Positions 8,134-15,542 of a stretch of 24,029 nucleotides of DNA are shown here, piece after piece. Both the position numbers and the translations under genes were made by a program. The notes under the pieces are model-generated. The model saw only the letters and a program-made list of their open reading frames with translations. It made no database searches and was not told the origin of the DNA. The DNA comes from Synergistaceae bacterium UBA1358. GTDB taxonomy: Bacteria; Synergistota; Synergistia; Synergistales; Synergistaceae. The stretch is from NCBI GenBank assembly GCA_002306075.1, contig DBRW01000025.1, positions 15,667 to 39,695 of the forward strand, in the 5' to 3' direction. Position 1 is the stretch's first letter. The number at the start of each line of letters is the position of its first letter.

Positions 8134-8155
8134 TTATAATTGTTATAATTTAAGC
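8127..8155 (+). promoter_or_regulatory. PerR-type operator (autoregulatory box)
   Basis: TTATAATTGTTATAA at 8134-8148 matches the Bacillus PerR box TTATAATNATTATAA at all but one specified position. The dyad extends outward to GCTTA (8127-8131) and TAAGC (8151-8155), giving a nearly symmetrical 29-bp element centred on 8141. It lies about 90 nt upstream of a PerR-like gene, so autoregulation is the natural reading. Confidence 0.75.
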
Positions 8156-8170
8156 ATTCTGCCCTTTATA

Positions 8171-8199
8171 TATACATTTTTTTCTATATGATTTATAAT
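8171..8199 (+). promoter_or_regulatory. candidate perR promoter
   Basis: TATACA (8171-8176, four of six to TTGACA), a 17-nt spacer and a perfect TATAAT (8194-8199) predict a start near 8206. This is downstream of the PerR box. Two further TATAAT sequences lie within the box itself, so an upstream promoter overlapped by the operator is an alternative. Confidence 0.5.
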
Positions 8200-8241
8200 C
8201 AGTTTTATGTCGGATTCTATTCAAACCGGAGGTAACAATTT

Positions 8242-8670
8242 ATGTGGACTGTTAGTGAAGGAATCAACGTCCTCAGGAGACGCGGCGCAAAGATAACTGC
8301 TCAGAGGATCGCGATCCTTAAGCAGCTGGAAAAAAGGACAGATCACCCATCGGCTGACATGCTCTATAAGGAGCTTTCGGTAGATTATCCTACCATGTCA
8401 GTCGCAACAGTTTACAGCACAGCACAGCTTCTTGCAGACGCGGGACTGATCAAGATACTCAGCATAGATGACAAAAGAGTCTATTTTGATCCGACTACTT
8501 CGACACATGGACATTTTCTCTGCAAAAACTGCGGCATGCTGGTAGACCTGGGTATCGATGAAGAGGGGTTTTTCAAGTCGGCAAGCACAGCTCAGAACAG
8601 CATCGCCCAGATAGACAACGCAGAAATTTTTCTTTACGGCCTCTGCACAGACTGTTACAACAATAAATAA
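8242..8670 (+). CDS. perR: Fur-family regulator, PerR type
   Basis: A 142-residue Fur-superfamily repressor. The winged helix spans about residues 10-80 with recognition helix MSVATVY (52-58). The structural Cys4 zinc site is C94, C97, C135 and C138. The regulatory metal site matches PerR: H35, D83, H89, H91 and D102. In PerR the last ligand is Asp, where Fur usually has Glu, and H35/H89 correspond to the histidines oxidised by peroxide in B. subtilis PerR (H37/H91). This and the PerR box upstream favour a peroxide sensor over an iron or zinc sensor. GGAGGT sits 8 nt before the ATG. A secreted unknown protein follows after 14 nt and is probably co-transcribed. The symbol is by similarity, from memory. 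Confidence 0.85.
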   Translation: MWTVSEGINVLRRRGAKITAQRIAILKQLEKRTDHPSADMLYKELSVDYPTMSVATVYSTAQLLADAGLIKILSIDDKRVYFDPTTSTHGHFLCKNCGMLVDLGIDEEGFFKSASTAQNSIAQIDNAEIFLYGLCTDCYNNK

Positions 8671-8684
8671 GAGACTCAGCAGAT

Positions 8685-9803
8685 TTGGTCAGAGTTGCAG
8701 GAAGGTTTCGTCATATCGTAACAAAGACCGCTGCCACCCTTTTATCTGCAGCGATTTTGCTGTTGGCAGATAATTTTTCTCTTTCCCCTGCGGTCGCAGA
8801 AGAAACGCAGATCCCTCTTTATAAGATAACTATCCCAATGGAGACAGGAAAAGATGTAACGGTAACGACATCTGACGGAACGATTTATCACGTCGGACAG
8901 GTCTTTGCATTGCCGCAGACCACAAGATGGCCGAGCTACACCGCAAGCGCGTGGGGGACCCCCGGAGAGGTCTGTGCTTCTGCCGTCAACGCCCTGCACA
9001 TGCTTGTCTCTATTGAGAAAGAAAAAGGGAGGACTCTGAGTATCATACCAAGTGAGACTATAGCCCCGGCCGCCGGCCCGGGGGCCTCGATCGTAATATC
9101 TTCGGAGGCAGGCACAGGGATATTCGGAGCGTGGGCTCCCCCTGTCGGATCAAAAATTACAGTCGTGAAAAAGGCGACCGGTCCTGATGCTCCACTCTCA
9201 GCAAAAAATCTTCCGGTAAGAGGAGACACTCTGCTGATCTCGGTACTGGAAAAAGACTTTGGCTATGTGACAGAGATCGAAAACAGACCCGGCGGGAGAG
9301 TCATCCTATGGAGCAAAGACGGATACAGCATAATCGCCCGCGTGATCAGACCGCTTGGGGGAACGGGACGCTTTGAGGGGACCATGTTCCAGAAGACAGG
9401 CGCATTGAGGGCGAACCACTGCGGAGTTATCGATTTCAGTTCCTCGCAGAGAGGGAAAATAGGCGGATTTCAGATCATACCCTGGGACCACGCCCTCTTT
9501 TCAAAAGAGATGCAGGGTTCATGGGATATGACACAGTGGATGATCATAGGACCGACTGACGGAAAATCCATGATGGGGGGAAAGCCCCCCCTATTCAAAG
9601 AGGTACTGGTTCCGGGGCCGGCCGATGGAGAAAAACTCTGGGATATATGGTCGACTTACGGCAGAAGGTCTCTCCTGCTTGTCAGAAAGAACGGCGGCGC
9701 GTGGCAGAGACTTCCCGATGTCGATGGAAGAAACGACAACGCTTTGAAGGACATTACCCACTTAAGGATATACTTTCCGTTCACTGCCGAACCTGCTGAA
9801 TAA
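8685..9803 (+). CDS. Secreted protein of unknown function
   Basis: I do not recognise this family. The 372-residue protein has a clear Sec signal peptide: basic residues R3-K14, a hydrophobic core near 16-28 and a likely cut after AVA (residue 38). The mature part looks beta-rich with many Gly/Pro turns and no further membrane segment. It has only two cysteines (in GEVCAS and NHCGV). The start is TTG with no convincing SD; no in-frame ATG or GTG is nearby, and later TTGs would cut the signal. It begins 14 nt after perR, which suggests coupling and peroxide-responsive expression, but this is inference. It converges on galU across 58 nt with no clear terminator. Confidence 0.85.
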   Translation: MVRVAGRFRHIVTKTAATLLSAAILLLADNFSLSPAVAEETQIPLYKITIPMETGKDVTVTTSDGTIYHVGQVFALPQTTRWPSYTASAWGTPGEVCASAVNALHMLVSIEKEKGRTLSIIPSETIAPAAGPGASIVISSEAGTGIFGAWAPPVGSKITVVKKATGPDAPLSAKNLPVRGDTLLISVLEKDFGYVTEIENRPGGRVILWSKDGYSIIARVIRPLGGTGRFEGTMFQKTGALRANHCGVIDFSSSQRGKIGGFQIIPWDHALFSKEMQGSWDMTQWMIIGPTDGKSMMGGKPPLFKEVLVPGPADGEKLWDIWSTYGRRSLLLVRKNGGAWQRLPDVDGRNDNALKDITHLRIYFPFTAEPAE

Positions 9804-9861
9804 AATGCCTGTGTGTCTCATTATCAAACCGTAGCATCTGCCGGGCTTTCGGGCTAATTTA

Positions 9862-10743
9862 TTACAGTTTTTTCCCGGTCTCTTTCCAGACAGTATCCAT
9901 GATGATCTTTTTTAGATCAGGATCCCGCATGGCCATCGTTACAGTCGCCTTAATCCAGCCTTCCCTGACTCCGCAGTCCAGCCTTCTCCCTTTATATATG
10001 AGCGCATAGACCGGTTCTTCCCTTAGCATCGAGGCGATCGCGTCGGTAAGCTGGTATTCTCCTCCCCTGCCCCTGGCAATGCCCTTAAGATGTCTGAAGA
10101 TAGAAGGAGAGAGAACATATCTTCCCATTATCGCAAGATTTGAGGGAGCCTCTTTCGGGTCTGGCTTTTCAACAAGTCCCTTTACCCTGTATACGCCCGG
10201 CTCCACCTCTTCTGCATCGACGATCCCATACCTCGAAGTATCCTCATGATCTACTTCCTCAAGGCTCAGGACCGACCCGCCGTATTCCTTCCTTACCGAT
10301 TCCAGCTGCGACAGGACTGTGGGATCGGCAAGCATCACGTCGTCAGGGAGCAGCAGTCCAAAGTATTCATTCCTGCAGAACTCTTCGGCGCAAAGTACCG
10401 CATGGCCAAGCCCCATTGGTTTTTCCTGGAGAGTGTAATAAAAAACGGCTAGTTCGGGAATCTTTTTCAGCTGCTCGGCCAGGTCTTTTTTTCCTGTCTG
10501 CTCAAGGTGCACTTCGAGATCCTTTGAGTGCTGGAAATATTGATGTATCGTCTCTTTTCCCGTTCCCGTCACGAAGACTATCTCACTGCAGCCCGAGGCA
10601 ACAGCCTCATCCACTCCGTAATGGATCAGCGGCCTGTCGATCAGCGGCATCATTTCCTTTGGAATGTCCTTAGTCAGGGGCAGAAATCTTGTGCCCAGCC
10701 CAGCGACAGGAAAGACCGCCTTCTTTATATGCCTGAACTCCAT
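9862..10743 (-). CDS. galU: UTP-glucose-1-phosphate uridylyltransferase
   Basis: GalU makes UDP-glucose for surface polysaccharides and related sugars. The 293-residue protein has the nucleotide-binding segment FPVAGLGTRFLPLTK (residues 11-25), IPKEMMPLIDRPLI, and a VEKPDPKEAP motif expected to hold the catalytic-site lysine. Length fits bacterial GalU. The ATG follows the glmM stop directly (TAAATG), with GGGGG about 9 nt upstream inside the end of glmM, so the two are translationally coupled. An RmlA-like thymidylyltransferase is excluded by the GalU-type IPKEM segment. Confidence 0.96.
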   Translation of the reverse strand: MEFRHIKKAVFPVAGLGTRFLPLTKDIPKEMMPLIDRPLIHYGVDEAVASGCSEIVFVTGTGKETIHQYFQHSKDLEVHLEQTGKKDLAEQLKKIPELAVFYYTLQEKPMGLGHAVLCAEEFCRNEYFGLLLPDDVMLADPTVLSQLESVRKEYGGSVLSLEEVDHEDTSRYGIVDAEEVEPGVYRVKGLVEKPDPKEAPSNLAIMGRYVLSPSIFRHLKGIARGRGGEYQLTDAIASMLREEPVYALIYKGRRLDCGVREGWIKATVTMAMRDPDLKKIIMDTVWKETGKKL

Positions 10744-12114
10744 TTAATTACCCCCTGCGGAAGTTATTTCCAGTATCGTCTTTTCAAGCATCGCTGCCGT
10801 TTCATTCATGAGCTTGTGATCCCTTGATTCCACGAAGATCCTTATAAGAGGCTCCGTTCCCGAGGGTCTGAGCAGCATACGTCCTTTGCCTTTAAGTTTA
10901 TTTAATGCATTTTCTTCGGCTTCTTTTAATTTGATACTGCCCAAAACACGATCCTTGTTTTCGATCCTGAGATTTTTGAGCACCTGCGGATACCTGTCAA
11001 AACGATCTGAGAGCGTTGAAATATCCTCGTCAAGGTCAGAGAGGGCCCTAAGGAACAGGAGCCCCGAACAGAGCCCGTCCCCGGTGTTCGCATAATCAAG
11101 GGCGATCAGGTGTCCCGACTGTTCTCCCCCAAGCCTGCTGTTTTCTTTACGCATGGTATCGAGCACATATCTGTCACCGACGCCGCATCTGAATACCTTT
11201 ATGTCCTCTTTGGCAAGAAGGTCCTCCAGGACCATGTTGCTCATCACCGTAGCCACGACTCCTGATCCGAGAGTACCCTTTGATTTCAGCCAGCGTCCTA
11301 TGACCCAGAGCATGATGTCTCCGTCAATGATCCTTCCTTTGCCGTCACACATCAGGACTCTGTCGGTATCACCGTCATAAGCGATGCCGATATCAGCCTT
11401 TGCGTCCATTGTGTTGCGTACGAGAAAGTCCATATTGGTAACTCCTACTCCGGAGTTGATATTGAGACCGTCAGGGTGGTTGGCTAAAATAGAGACCTTT
11501 CCCTTCCAGTTCTTGAACAGCGGTCCTACCAGTGCGGATGCAGCCCCGTTGGCTGCATCGATCAGAATCGAACGATCTGTGTTTTCCACTTTTTCCATTA
11601 TTCCAAGCAGAAAATCAAGATACTTGCCTGTAAGTTCGCCCGCATCATATATCCTGCCGACAGATCCGTGGGTCGGCCTCTCAAGACCTACGTCGGCCTC
11701 GTAAATACCTTCTATCTCCAGTTCTTCCTCGTCTGAAAGCTTATAGCCTTCTCCGTCAAGATATTTGATGCCGTTGTATTCGGCCGGATTATGGGAAGCG
11801 CTGATCACGGCTCCTCCGTCAAAATGTCCGTAGGTTACGGAATAACTTACTCCCGGCGTTGGGATCTCGCCTATTGCATAGACGCTCCCGCCCGCTGATG
11901 TGATGCCGGCTGACAGGGCCGCTTCGATCATCTGCCCCGAATGCCTCGTGTCTCTTCCTACAGCGATCCTTGGCCTCTCTGATCCCCTTTTCATAAGAAA
12001 GACCGTAAAAGCTCTGCCCAGCCTCATTGCCGTCTCGGGGGCCATAAATCCTTTGTTGGCTATATCCCTGACACCGTCTGTACCAAACATGCGCCGTACT
12101 TTTTTATTTTCCAA
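10744..12114 (-). CDS. glmM: Phosphoglucosamine mutase
   Basis: GlmM converts GlcN-6-P to GlcN-1-P, the substrate of GlmU. It shows the N-terminal RRMFGTDGVRD, the phosphoserine loop SASHNP (active serine about residue 107), the metal loop DGDTDR, the sugar-binding GGEQSGH and the phosphate-binding RPSGTEPLIR. The frame opens at a GTG at 12123, but that GTG lies inside the SD-like AAGGGGTGG. A TTG at 12114 is better spaced, giving 456 residues; the ATG just before FGTDG is a third option. In many bacteria glmM follows cdaA-cdaR directly, and here a 344-nt interval intervenes. CdaR and GlmM are known to modulate CdaA in some species. Confidence 0.95.
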   Translation of the reverse strand: MENKKVRRMFGTDGVRDIANKGFMAPETAMRLGRAFTVFLMKRGSERPRIAVGRDTRHSGQMIEAALSAGITSAGGSVYAIGEIPTPGVSYSVTYGHFDGGAVISASHNPAEYNGIKYLDGEGYKLSDEEELEIEGIYEADVGLERPTHGSVGRIYDAGELTGKYLDFLLGIMEKVENTDRSILIDAANGAASALVGPLFKNWKGKVSILANHPDGLNINSGVGVTNMDFLVRNTMDAKADIGIAYDGDTDRVLMCDGKGRIIDGDIMLWVIGRWLKSKGTLGSGVVATVMSNMVLEDLLAKEDIKVFRCGVGDRYVLDTMRKENSRLGGEQSGHLIALDYANTGDGLCSGLLFLRALSDLDEDISTLSDRFDRYPQVLKNLRIENKDRVLGSIKLKEAEENALNKLKGKGRMLLRPSGTEPLIRIFVESRDHKLMNETAAMLEKTILEITSAGGN

Positions 12115-12306
12115 TAAAGCCACCCCTTAACAATAATTGTGGTGCAGCAACAAAAAAACGTGACGCTTTTCTTTATATCCTTGCTATGATTAGTTTTTAT
12201 ATTATCCATATAAAACTAAATAAAAGCCGCTGGATCACCCTATAAAGACTTCCGGAACGGATCTTGGTTCTTGATCTAAGCCTTAATTCACCGCGACGCG
12301 AAGCGA

Positions 12307-12341
12307 GCGAATACTCCAGCGATGAACGTCGCGAATTCTCC
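12307..12341. repeat. imperfect direct repeat, 24-nt period
   Basis: GCGAATACTCC (12307-12317) and GCGAATTCTCC (12331-12341) match at 10 of 11 positions. The spacer ends in AACGTC, and an outer inverted repeat CGCGAC / GTCGCG encloses the first copy. The combination resembles a short intergenic repeat unit; other copies cannot be checked within this window. Confidence 0.5.
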
Positions 12342-12405
12342 GCCCTGCCCTTACAACTGCCTGCCTGCTGATTGCCTGTCGTCTGCCAATTTTTTGAAAA
12401 CCATC

Positions 12406-12459
12406 GCTTCACTACTGTTTCAAGCGACATGCTTCTGTCGCAGTTTCACGCGGTGAAGC
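12406..12459 (-). other. nested stem-loop just downstream of cdaR
   Basis: An outer perfect 7-bp inverted repeat (GCTTCAC / GTGAAGC, 12406-12412 and 12453-12459) encloses an inner perfect 6-bp hairpin (GCGACA 12424-12429 / TGTCGC 12436-12441). It starts 8 nt after the cdaR stop. On the minus strand only a weak GGTTTTC follows, so it is at best a poor terminator; it may instead protect the transcript 3' end. Confidence 0.45.
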
Positions 12460-12467
12460 CGCAGCAC

Positions 12468-13781
12468 TCACTCCACCGCTGTCACTGTGACCTGTTCAGG
12501 TTCGATCCTGACCACCTTGAACCCGGACTTCAGGTTCCTCACCAGGACCGGGAGCACAAGCTGCTTTGATACTATATTTGAGACATCCACATAAAGTTCA
12601 CATGGTACGGAACCGGAATGCAGAGCATCGATATCAGCTTTTGTACCGCTTATCGTAAGTTTTACGGACATGGGAGAAAGTTTCCACTCTTTGCCCTGTA
12701 CAGACCCTTCAGTCATGACACCTACGCCGCTGAACGTCTTCTCGGCCATCTTTTTTCTGATGTAAATTTCCACCCTGGCTCTGTCCGGACCGCTTATTTC
12801 GACCTCCGGAGTCATTTCGACCGGTTGGAGTGGCAGCATAAGATTGAGGTTCTGATCAAGCCCTGATATGTCGACCGGAGGAAGTACTAGCGAAGTCATT
12901 TTCTTCACGGCCGTACTTTTTCCCTTTATCGCCACAGTGGATGGTACGACCACGATAGAGTCGAGTTCGTATCCGTCTGCCGGCGTTCCGATGACAGATA
13001 CCTCTACAGGTATGCTCTCTCCGAGTATTTCATTTTCCAGCGAGACAGTCACTTCAGCCTGATTCGGAGTTATTGCCACTCTGTCAGGGTTTACCTGCTG
13101 ACCTGTGACTTTTAAAGGAAGGACTATAGCTTCTCCGTCTTTGATCTTTGATGCAGGGATAACTGCCTCAACTGACTGAACTGAGAGGACATCGCTCTCC
13201 GGCCCGCTTATAACAGCTTCTTTGGGCAATATGTTTACAGAAGAGACAGCCATGCCTTCCGGCAGGTTCCCTTCGATGCGGTATGAGACAGCAACTGTCC
13301 TTTCGACATGTCTGTATATCTCTACATCCGCAGTGGACGGCTGCCAGCTCCTCACCCTTACAAACGGCGGAGTGCTGATGTTTATTGGCAGGCTGTATTT
13401 CCCGGGCTGAAGGCCCTGCAGGTCTACCCTGGCGGACACGTCGCTCTGCTCTACCCTCGAAAGGGCGTTGATCCTCCCTACAAGCCTTATTTCGACCCTT
13501 CTGGTATTGTCAAACATCGAGTACCCTCTCTGGAGGTTGAGATATTCGATATTTGCGGACATAGAGCGTGTCCCGTCGCTGTTGCCGTCCCATGCGACGA
13601 ATGCCCATAACACAAGAGAGATGACAAGAGAGACGACGAAGAGTCCCAGATTGGCCTTGAGTCTTCCCGTTCCTCGTATGTTTATCCATCTGTCAAGCTC
13701 TTCAAGGAATTTTTTTCTTATTCCAGGCGTCTTTCTTAGATCCTTCGAGCCGCCGTTTCCGTTTTCAGCGTTGTTATTCAT
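12468..13781 (-). CDS. cdaR: YbbR-domain protein CdaR, regulator of CdaA
   Basis: CdaR is a membrane-anchored, extracellular YbbR-repeat protein that modulates the diadenylate cyclase CdaA. The 437-residue protein has a polar, Asn/Gly-rich cytoplasmic N-terminus, one transmembrane helix near residues 43-64 and a long beta-rich exterior with several YbbR repeats (recurrent patterns such as VRSWQPSTADVEI, NPDRVAITPNQAEVTV and VEISGPDRARVEI). The frame opens at a GTG at 13790, but GGGGAG is spaced 8 nt before the ATG at 13781, which overlaps the cdaA end by 8 nt. The coupling with cdaA supports the assignment. Confidence 0.92.
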   Translation of the reverse strand: MNNNAENGNGGSKDLRKTPGIRKKFLEELDRWINIRGTGRLKANLGLFVVSLVISLVLWAFVAWDGNSDGTRSMSANIEYLNLQRGYSMFDNTRRVEIRLVGRINALSRVEQSDVSARVDLQGLQPGKYSLPINISTPPFVRVRSWQPSTADVEIYRHVERTVAVSYRIEGNLPEGMAVSSVNILPKEAVISGPESDVLSVQSVEAVIPASKIKDGEAIVLPLKVTGQQVNPDRVAITPNQAEVTVSLENEILGESIPVEVSVIGTPADGYELDSIVVVPSTVAIKGKSTAVKKMTSLVLPPVDISGLDQNLNLMLPLQPVEMTPEVEISGPDRARVEIYIRKKMAEKTFSGVGVMTEGSVQGKEWKLSPMSVKLTISGTKADIDALHSGSVPCELYVDVSNIVSKQLVLPVLVRNLKSGFKVVRIEPEQVTVTAVE

Positions 13782-14601
13782 TGGATACACTCCCCGGCCA
13801 CTGCTGGACTATCTCTTCCCTGAGCCTTTCCATAAAGTTGGAGCCTCTTCCTTCGTAGCTGAAATAGTGACCGCATATGCTTCTCAATTGTGACTCGTTT
13901 AACGGTCTGGAAAGGCGTCCGCCTACCGCGACAGTAATTTCCCCTCGCTCTTCAGAAACGACTATGGCGAGCGCGTCCGACATCTCTGTGACTCCAAGGG
14001 CCGCCCTGTGTCTGGTCCCGTACCACCTTGAGATATCTGTCTTTTCAGTCAGCGGCAAATAACATCCGGCAGCAATGATATTGTGCTGGTCTATAACTAC
14101 CGCACCGTCATGAAGAGGAGTCCCGGGCCAGAATATCGATACCATCAATTCTTCCGTGATGTCTGCCTTCAGGGATACCGCGGTCCTCCAGACTTCCTTG
14201 AGGCTGGTGTTCCTTTGAAGTACGCAAAGCGCTCCTATCCTCTGCGATTTGCAGTAGAGCATGGCCTTGGTAAGATTATCCGCCTTTATATCCACCATCT
14301 CTTCGTTCTTGTCTACCTTCCAGAGATGTCCTTTTCCAAGTTCTTCAAGCATATGCCTCAGTTCGGGCTGGAAAAGGATCGGTATTACTATTATGAAGGC
14401 GCTCAGAAGTTTTCCGATGATCCAGGAAAGGCTCCTCAGCTCGAGGACATTTGCGAGAGCACCGATAAGACCGATGATCATGACACCGCGTATGAGCTGC
14501 ATGGCACGAGTCCCGACCAATAGCAAAAGAACTCTGTAAATGATAAAGGCAACTATAAAAATGTCAGGGATATCCTGCCAGCGCAAATCAAAGAACGGCA
14601 A
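13774..14601 (-). CDS. cdaA: Diadenylate cyclase CdaA (c-di-AMP synthase)
   Basis: CdaA condenses two ATP to c-di-AMP, which controls osmolyte and potassium balance and the cell wall. The protein has three N-terminal transmembrane helices (roughly residues 11-29, 36-53 and 60-78) and a DAC domain with catalytic DGA at 165-167 (PLHDGAVVI) and RHR at 197-199 (GTRHRAALG). Length (275) fits. The frame opens at a GTG at 14610 that is the end of the SD AAGGAGGTG; the TTG at 14601, 7-8 nt after GGAGG, is the likely start. The start is thus TTG, which may limit expression. A TTGGCA upstream has no well-spaced -10, so the promoter is unclear. Confidence 0.95.
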   Translation of the reverse strand: MPFFDLRWQDIPDIFIVAFIIYRVLLLLVGTRAMQLIRGVMIIGLIGALANVLELRSLSWIIGKLLSAFIIVIPILFQPELRHMLEELGKGHLWKVDKNEEMVDIKADNLTKAMLYCKSQRIGALCVLQRNTSLKEVWRTAVSLKADITEELMVSIFWPGTPLHDGAVVIDQHNIIAAGCYLPLTEKTDISRWYGTRHRAALGVTEMSDALAIVVSEERGEITVAVGGRLSRPLNESQLRSICGHYFSYEGRGSNFMERLREEIVQQWPGSVSNE

Positions 14602-14655
14602 CGGAACCACCTCCTTTTATCTCATAATTGATTATTTGGATAATTTATTTGCCAA

Positions 14656-14702
14656 TGAGTGATCCGGCTTAAAACAGATAAACTGTCTAACATTATCACT
14701 CA
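14656..14702 (-). other. stem-loop overlapping the nfo stop codon
   Basis: A perfect 8-bp inverted repeat (TGAGTGAT / ATCACTCA at 14695-14702 and 14656-14663) starts at the TGA stop of nfo. It encloses a smaller ACAG / CTGT hairpin followed by TTTT. No T-run follows the outer arm. It may be a processing site or weak attenuator between nfo and cdaA. Confidence 0.45.
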
Positions 14703-15542
14703 CTCTCCCCGCAGTTTTCTCAGGACAGATATGTTTCCTTCGTCTCCCATGCCCTCTTTAGGTGTTTCAAGTATGGCGGGGATATTTTCAAACCGGGCAT
14801 CGTTTACAAGCATAGAAAACGGCTCCAATCCGATCGTCCCTTCACCCAGATGCTGATGCCTGTCCTTTTTGCTTCCCCTTTCCATCTTGCTGTCACTCAG
14901 ATGCCAGCAGTGTATCCTTTCGATCCCTACATGTTTGTCCAACAGGTCTACGAGCCTGTTGTACGATTCGTGAGTCCTCATTTCGTACCCTGCCGCAAAT
15001 ACATGGCAGATGTCTACACAAAAACCTATCCTCGGATGGCCTTCCACATGATCGAGAATAGCGGAAAACTCAGAGATATCCCCTCCCAGCACAGATCCCT
15101 GCCCGGCCATCGTCTCCAGCAATATCCTCACTTTCATGTCCGAAGTGGCTTCAAGCACTTTCAGAAGGGAAGCGGAGACTTTTGCAAGGGCGTCTTCCCA
15201 GGTATCTTCAAGGGCAAAGCCCGGATGCAGAACAACATCACCAATGCTCAGCTGGCTGCATCTTTCAAGTTCGCTGATAAGGGCCTGTTCGCTTTTTTCC
15301 CTTATTGGGCCGTTTCCACCGAGGTTTATCAGATAGGAAGCATGAGAAACGACCTTCTTTACCGAGCTGCCTTTTGAAGTCCTGTAAAATTCTTCTATCT
15401 CCCTGAAACTGAGCGGAACATTCAGCCATTGCCGCTGGTTCCTCGTAAATATCTGCATGGCTTCGCAGCCTGCGGCATCTGCTCTCTGGTATGCCTTGTG
15501 GAGTCCCCCTGCGACAGATATATGGGCACCGATCAAAGCCAT
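14700..15542 (-). CDS. nfo: Endonuclease IV (AP endonuclease)
   Basis: Nfo cuts 5' to abasic sites in base-excision repair. The 280-residue TIM-barrel protein keeps all nine zinc ligands, by comparison with E. coli Nfo: H67, H106, E143, D177, H180, H214, D227, H229 and E259. Signature segments are HASYLINL, LHPGF, LETMAGQG, CVDICHVFAAGY and HLSDSK. The ATG follows the pyk stop directly (TAA then ATG), so it is coupled to pyk. An 89-nt gap with a stem-loop separates it from cdaA. Confidence 0.97.
   Translation of the reverse strand: MALIGAHISVAGGLHKAYQRADAAGCEAMQIFTRNQRQWLNVPLSFREIEEFYRTSKGSSVKKVVSHASYLINLGGNGPIREKSEQALISELERCSQLSIGDVVLHPGFALEDTWEDALAKVSASLLKVLEATSDMKVRILLETMAGQGSVLGGDISEFSAILDHVEGHPRIGFCVDICHVFAAGYEMRTHESYNRLVDLLDKHVGIERIHCWHLSDSKMERGSKKDRHQHLGEGTIGLEPFSMLVNDARFENIPAILETPKEGMGDEGNISVLRKLRGE

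Larger units (their letters stand above)
12124..12467. other. 344-nt gene-free interval between cdaR and glmM
   Basis: No credible gene is visible. A 77-codon minus-strand frame (12197-12430) is Arg/Ser-rich, has no SD and overlaps repeats, so it looks spurious. The stretch holds a 24-nt-period direct repeat, an inverted repeat CGCGAC (12292-12297) / GTCGCG (12328-12333), a nested stem-loop next to cdaR and, toward glmM, an AT-rich part (about 12165-12225) that could carry the glmM promoter. Its composition differs from the flanking genes and resembles a dispersed intergenic repeat. Confidence 0.6.

Noticed and set aside
9842..9855. Possible terminator between the secreted-protein gene and galU
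   Set aside because: The sequence is a direct repeat (CGGGCT twice), not an inverted repeat, so it cannot form a terminator stem.
12197..12430. 77-codon Arg/Ser-rich minus-strand frame between cdaR and glmM
   Set aside because: It has no Shine-Dalgarno, low-complexity basic composition and runs through repeat and stem-loop sequence, so a protein is unlikely.
14660..14702. Possible TRAP-binding (G/U)AG triplets near the nfo stop
   Set aside because: Only about three triplets with irregular spacing are present, far fewer than the usual 9-11.
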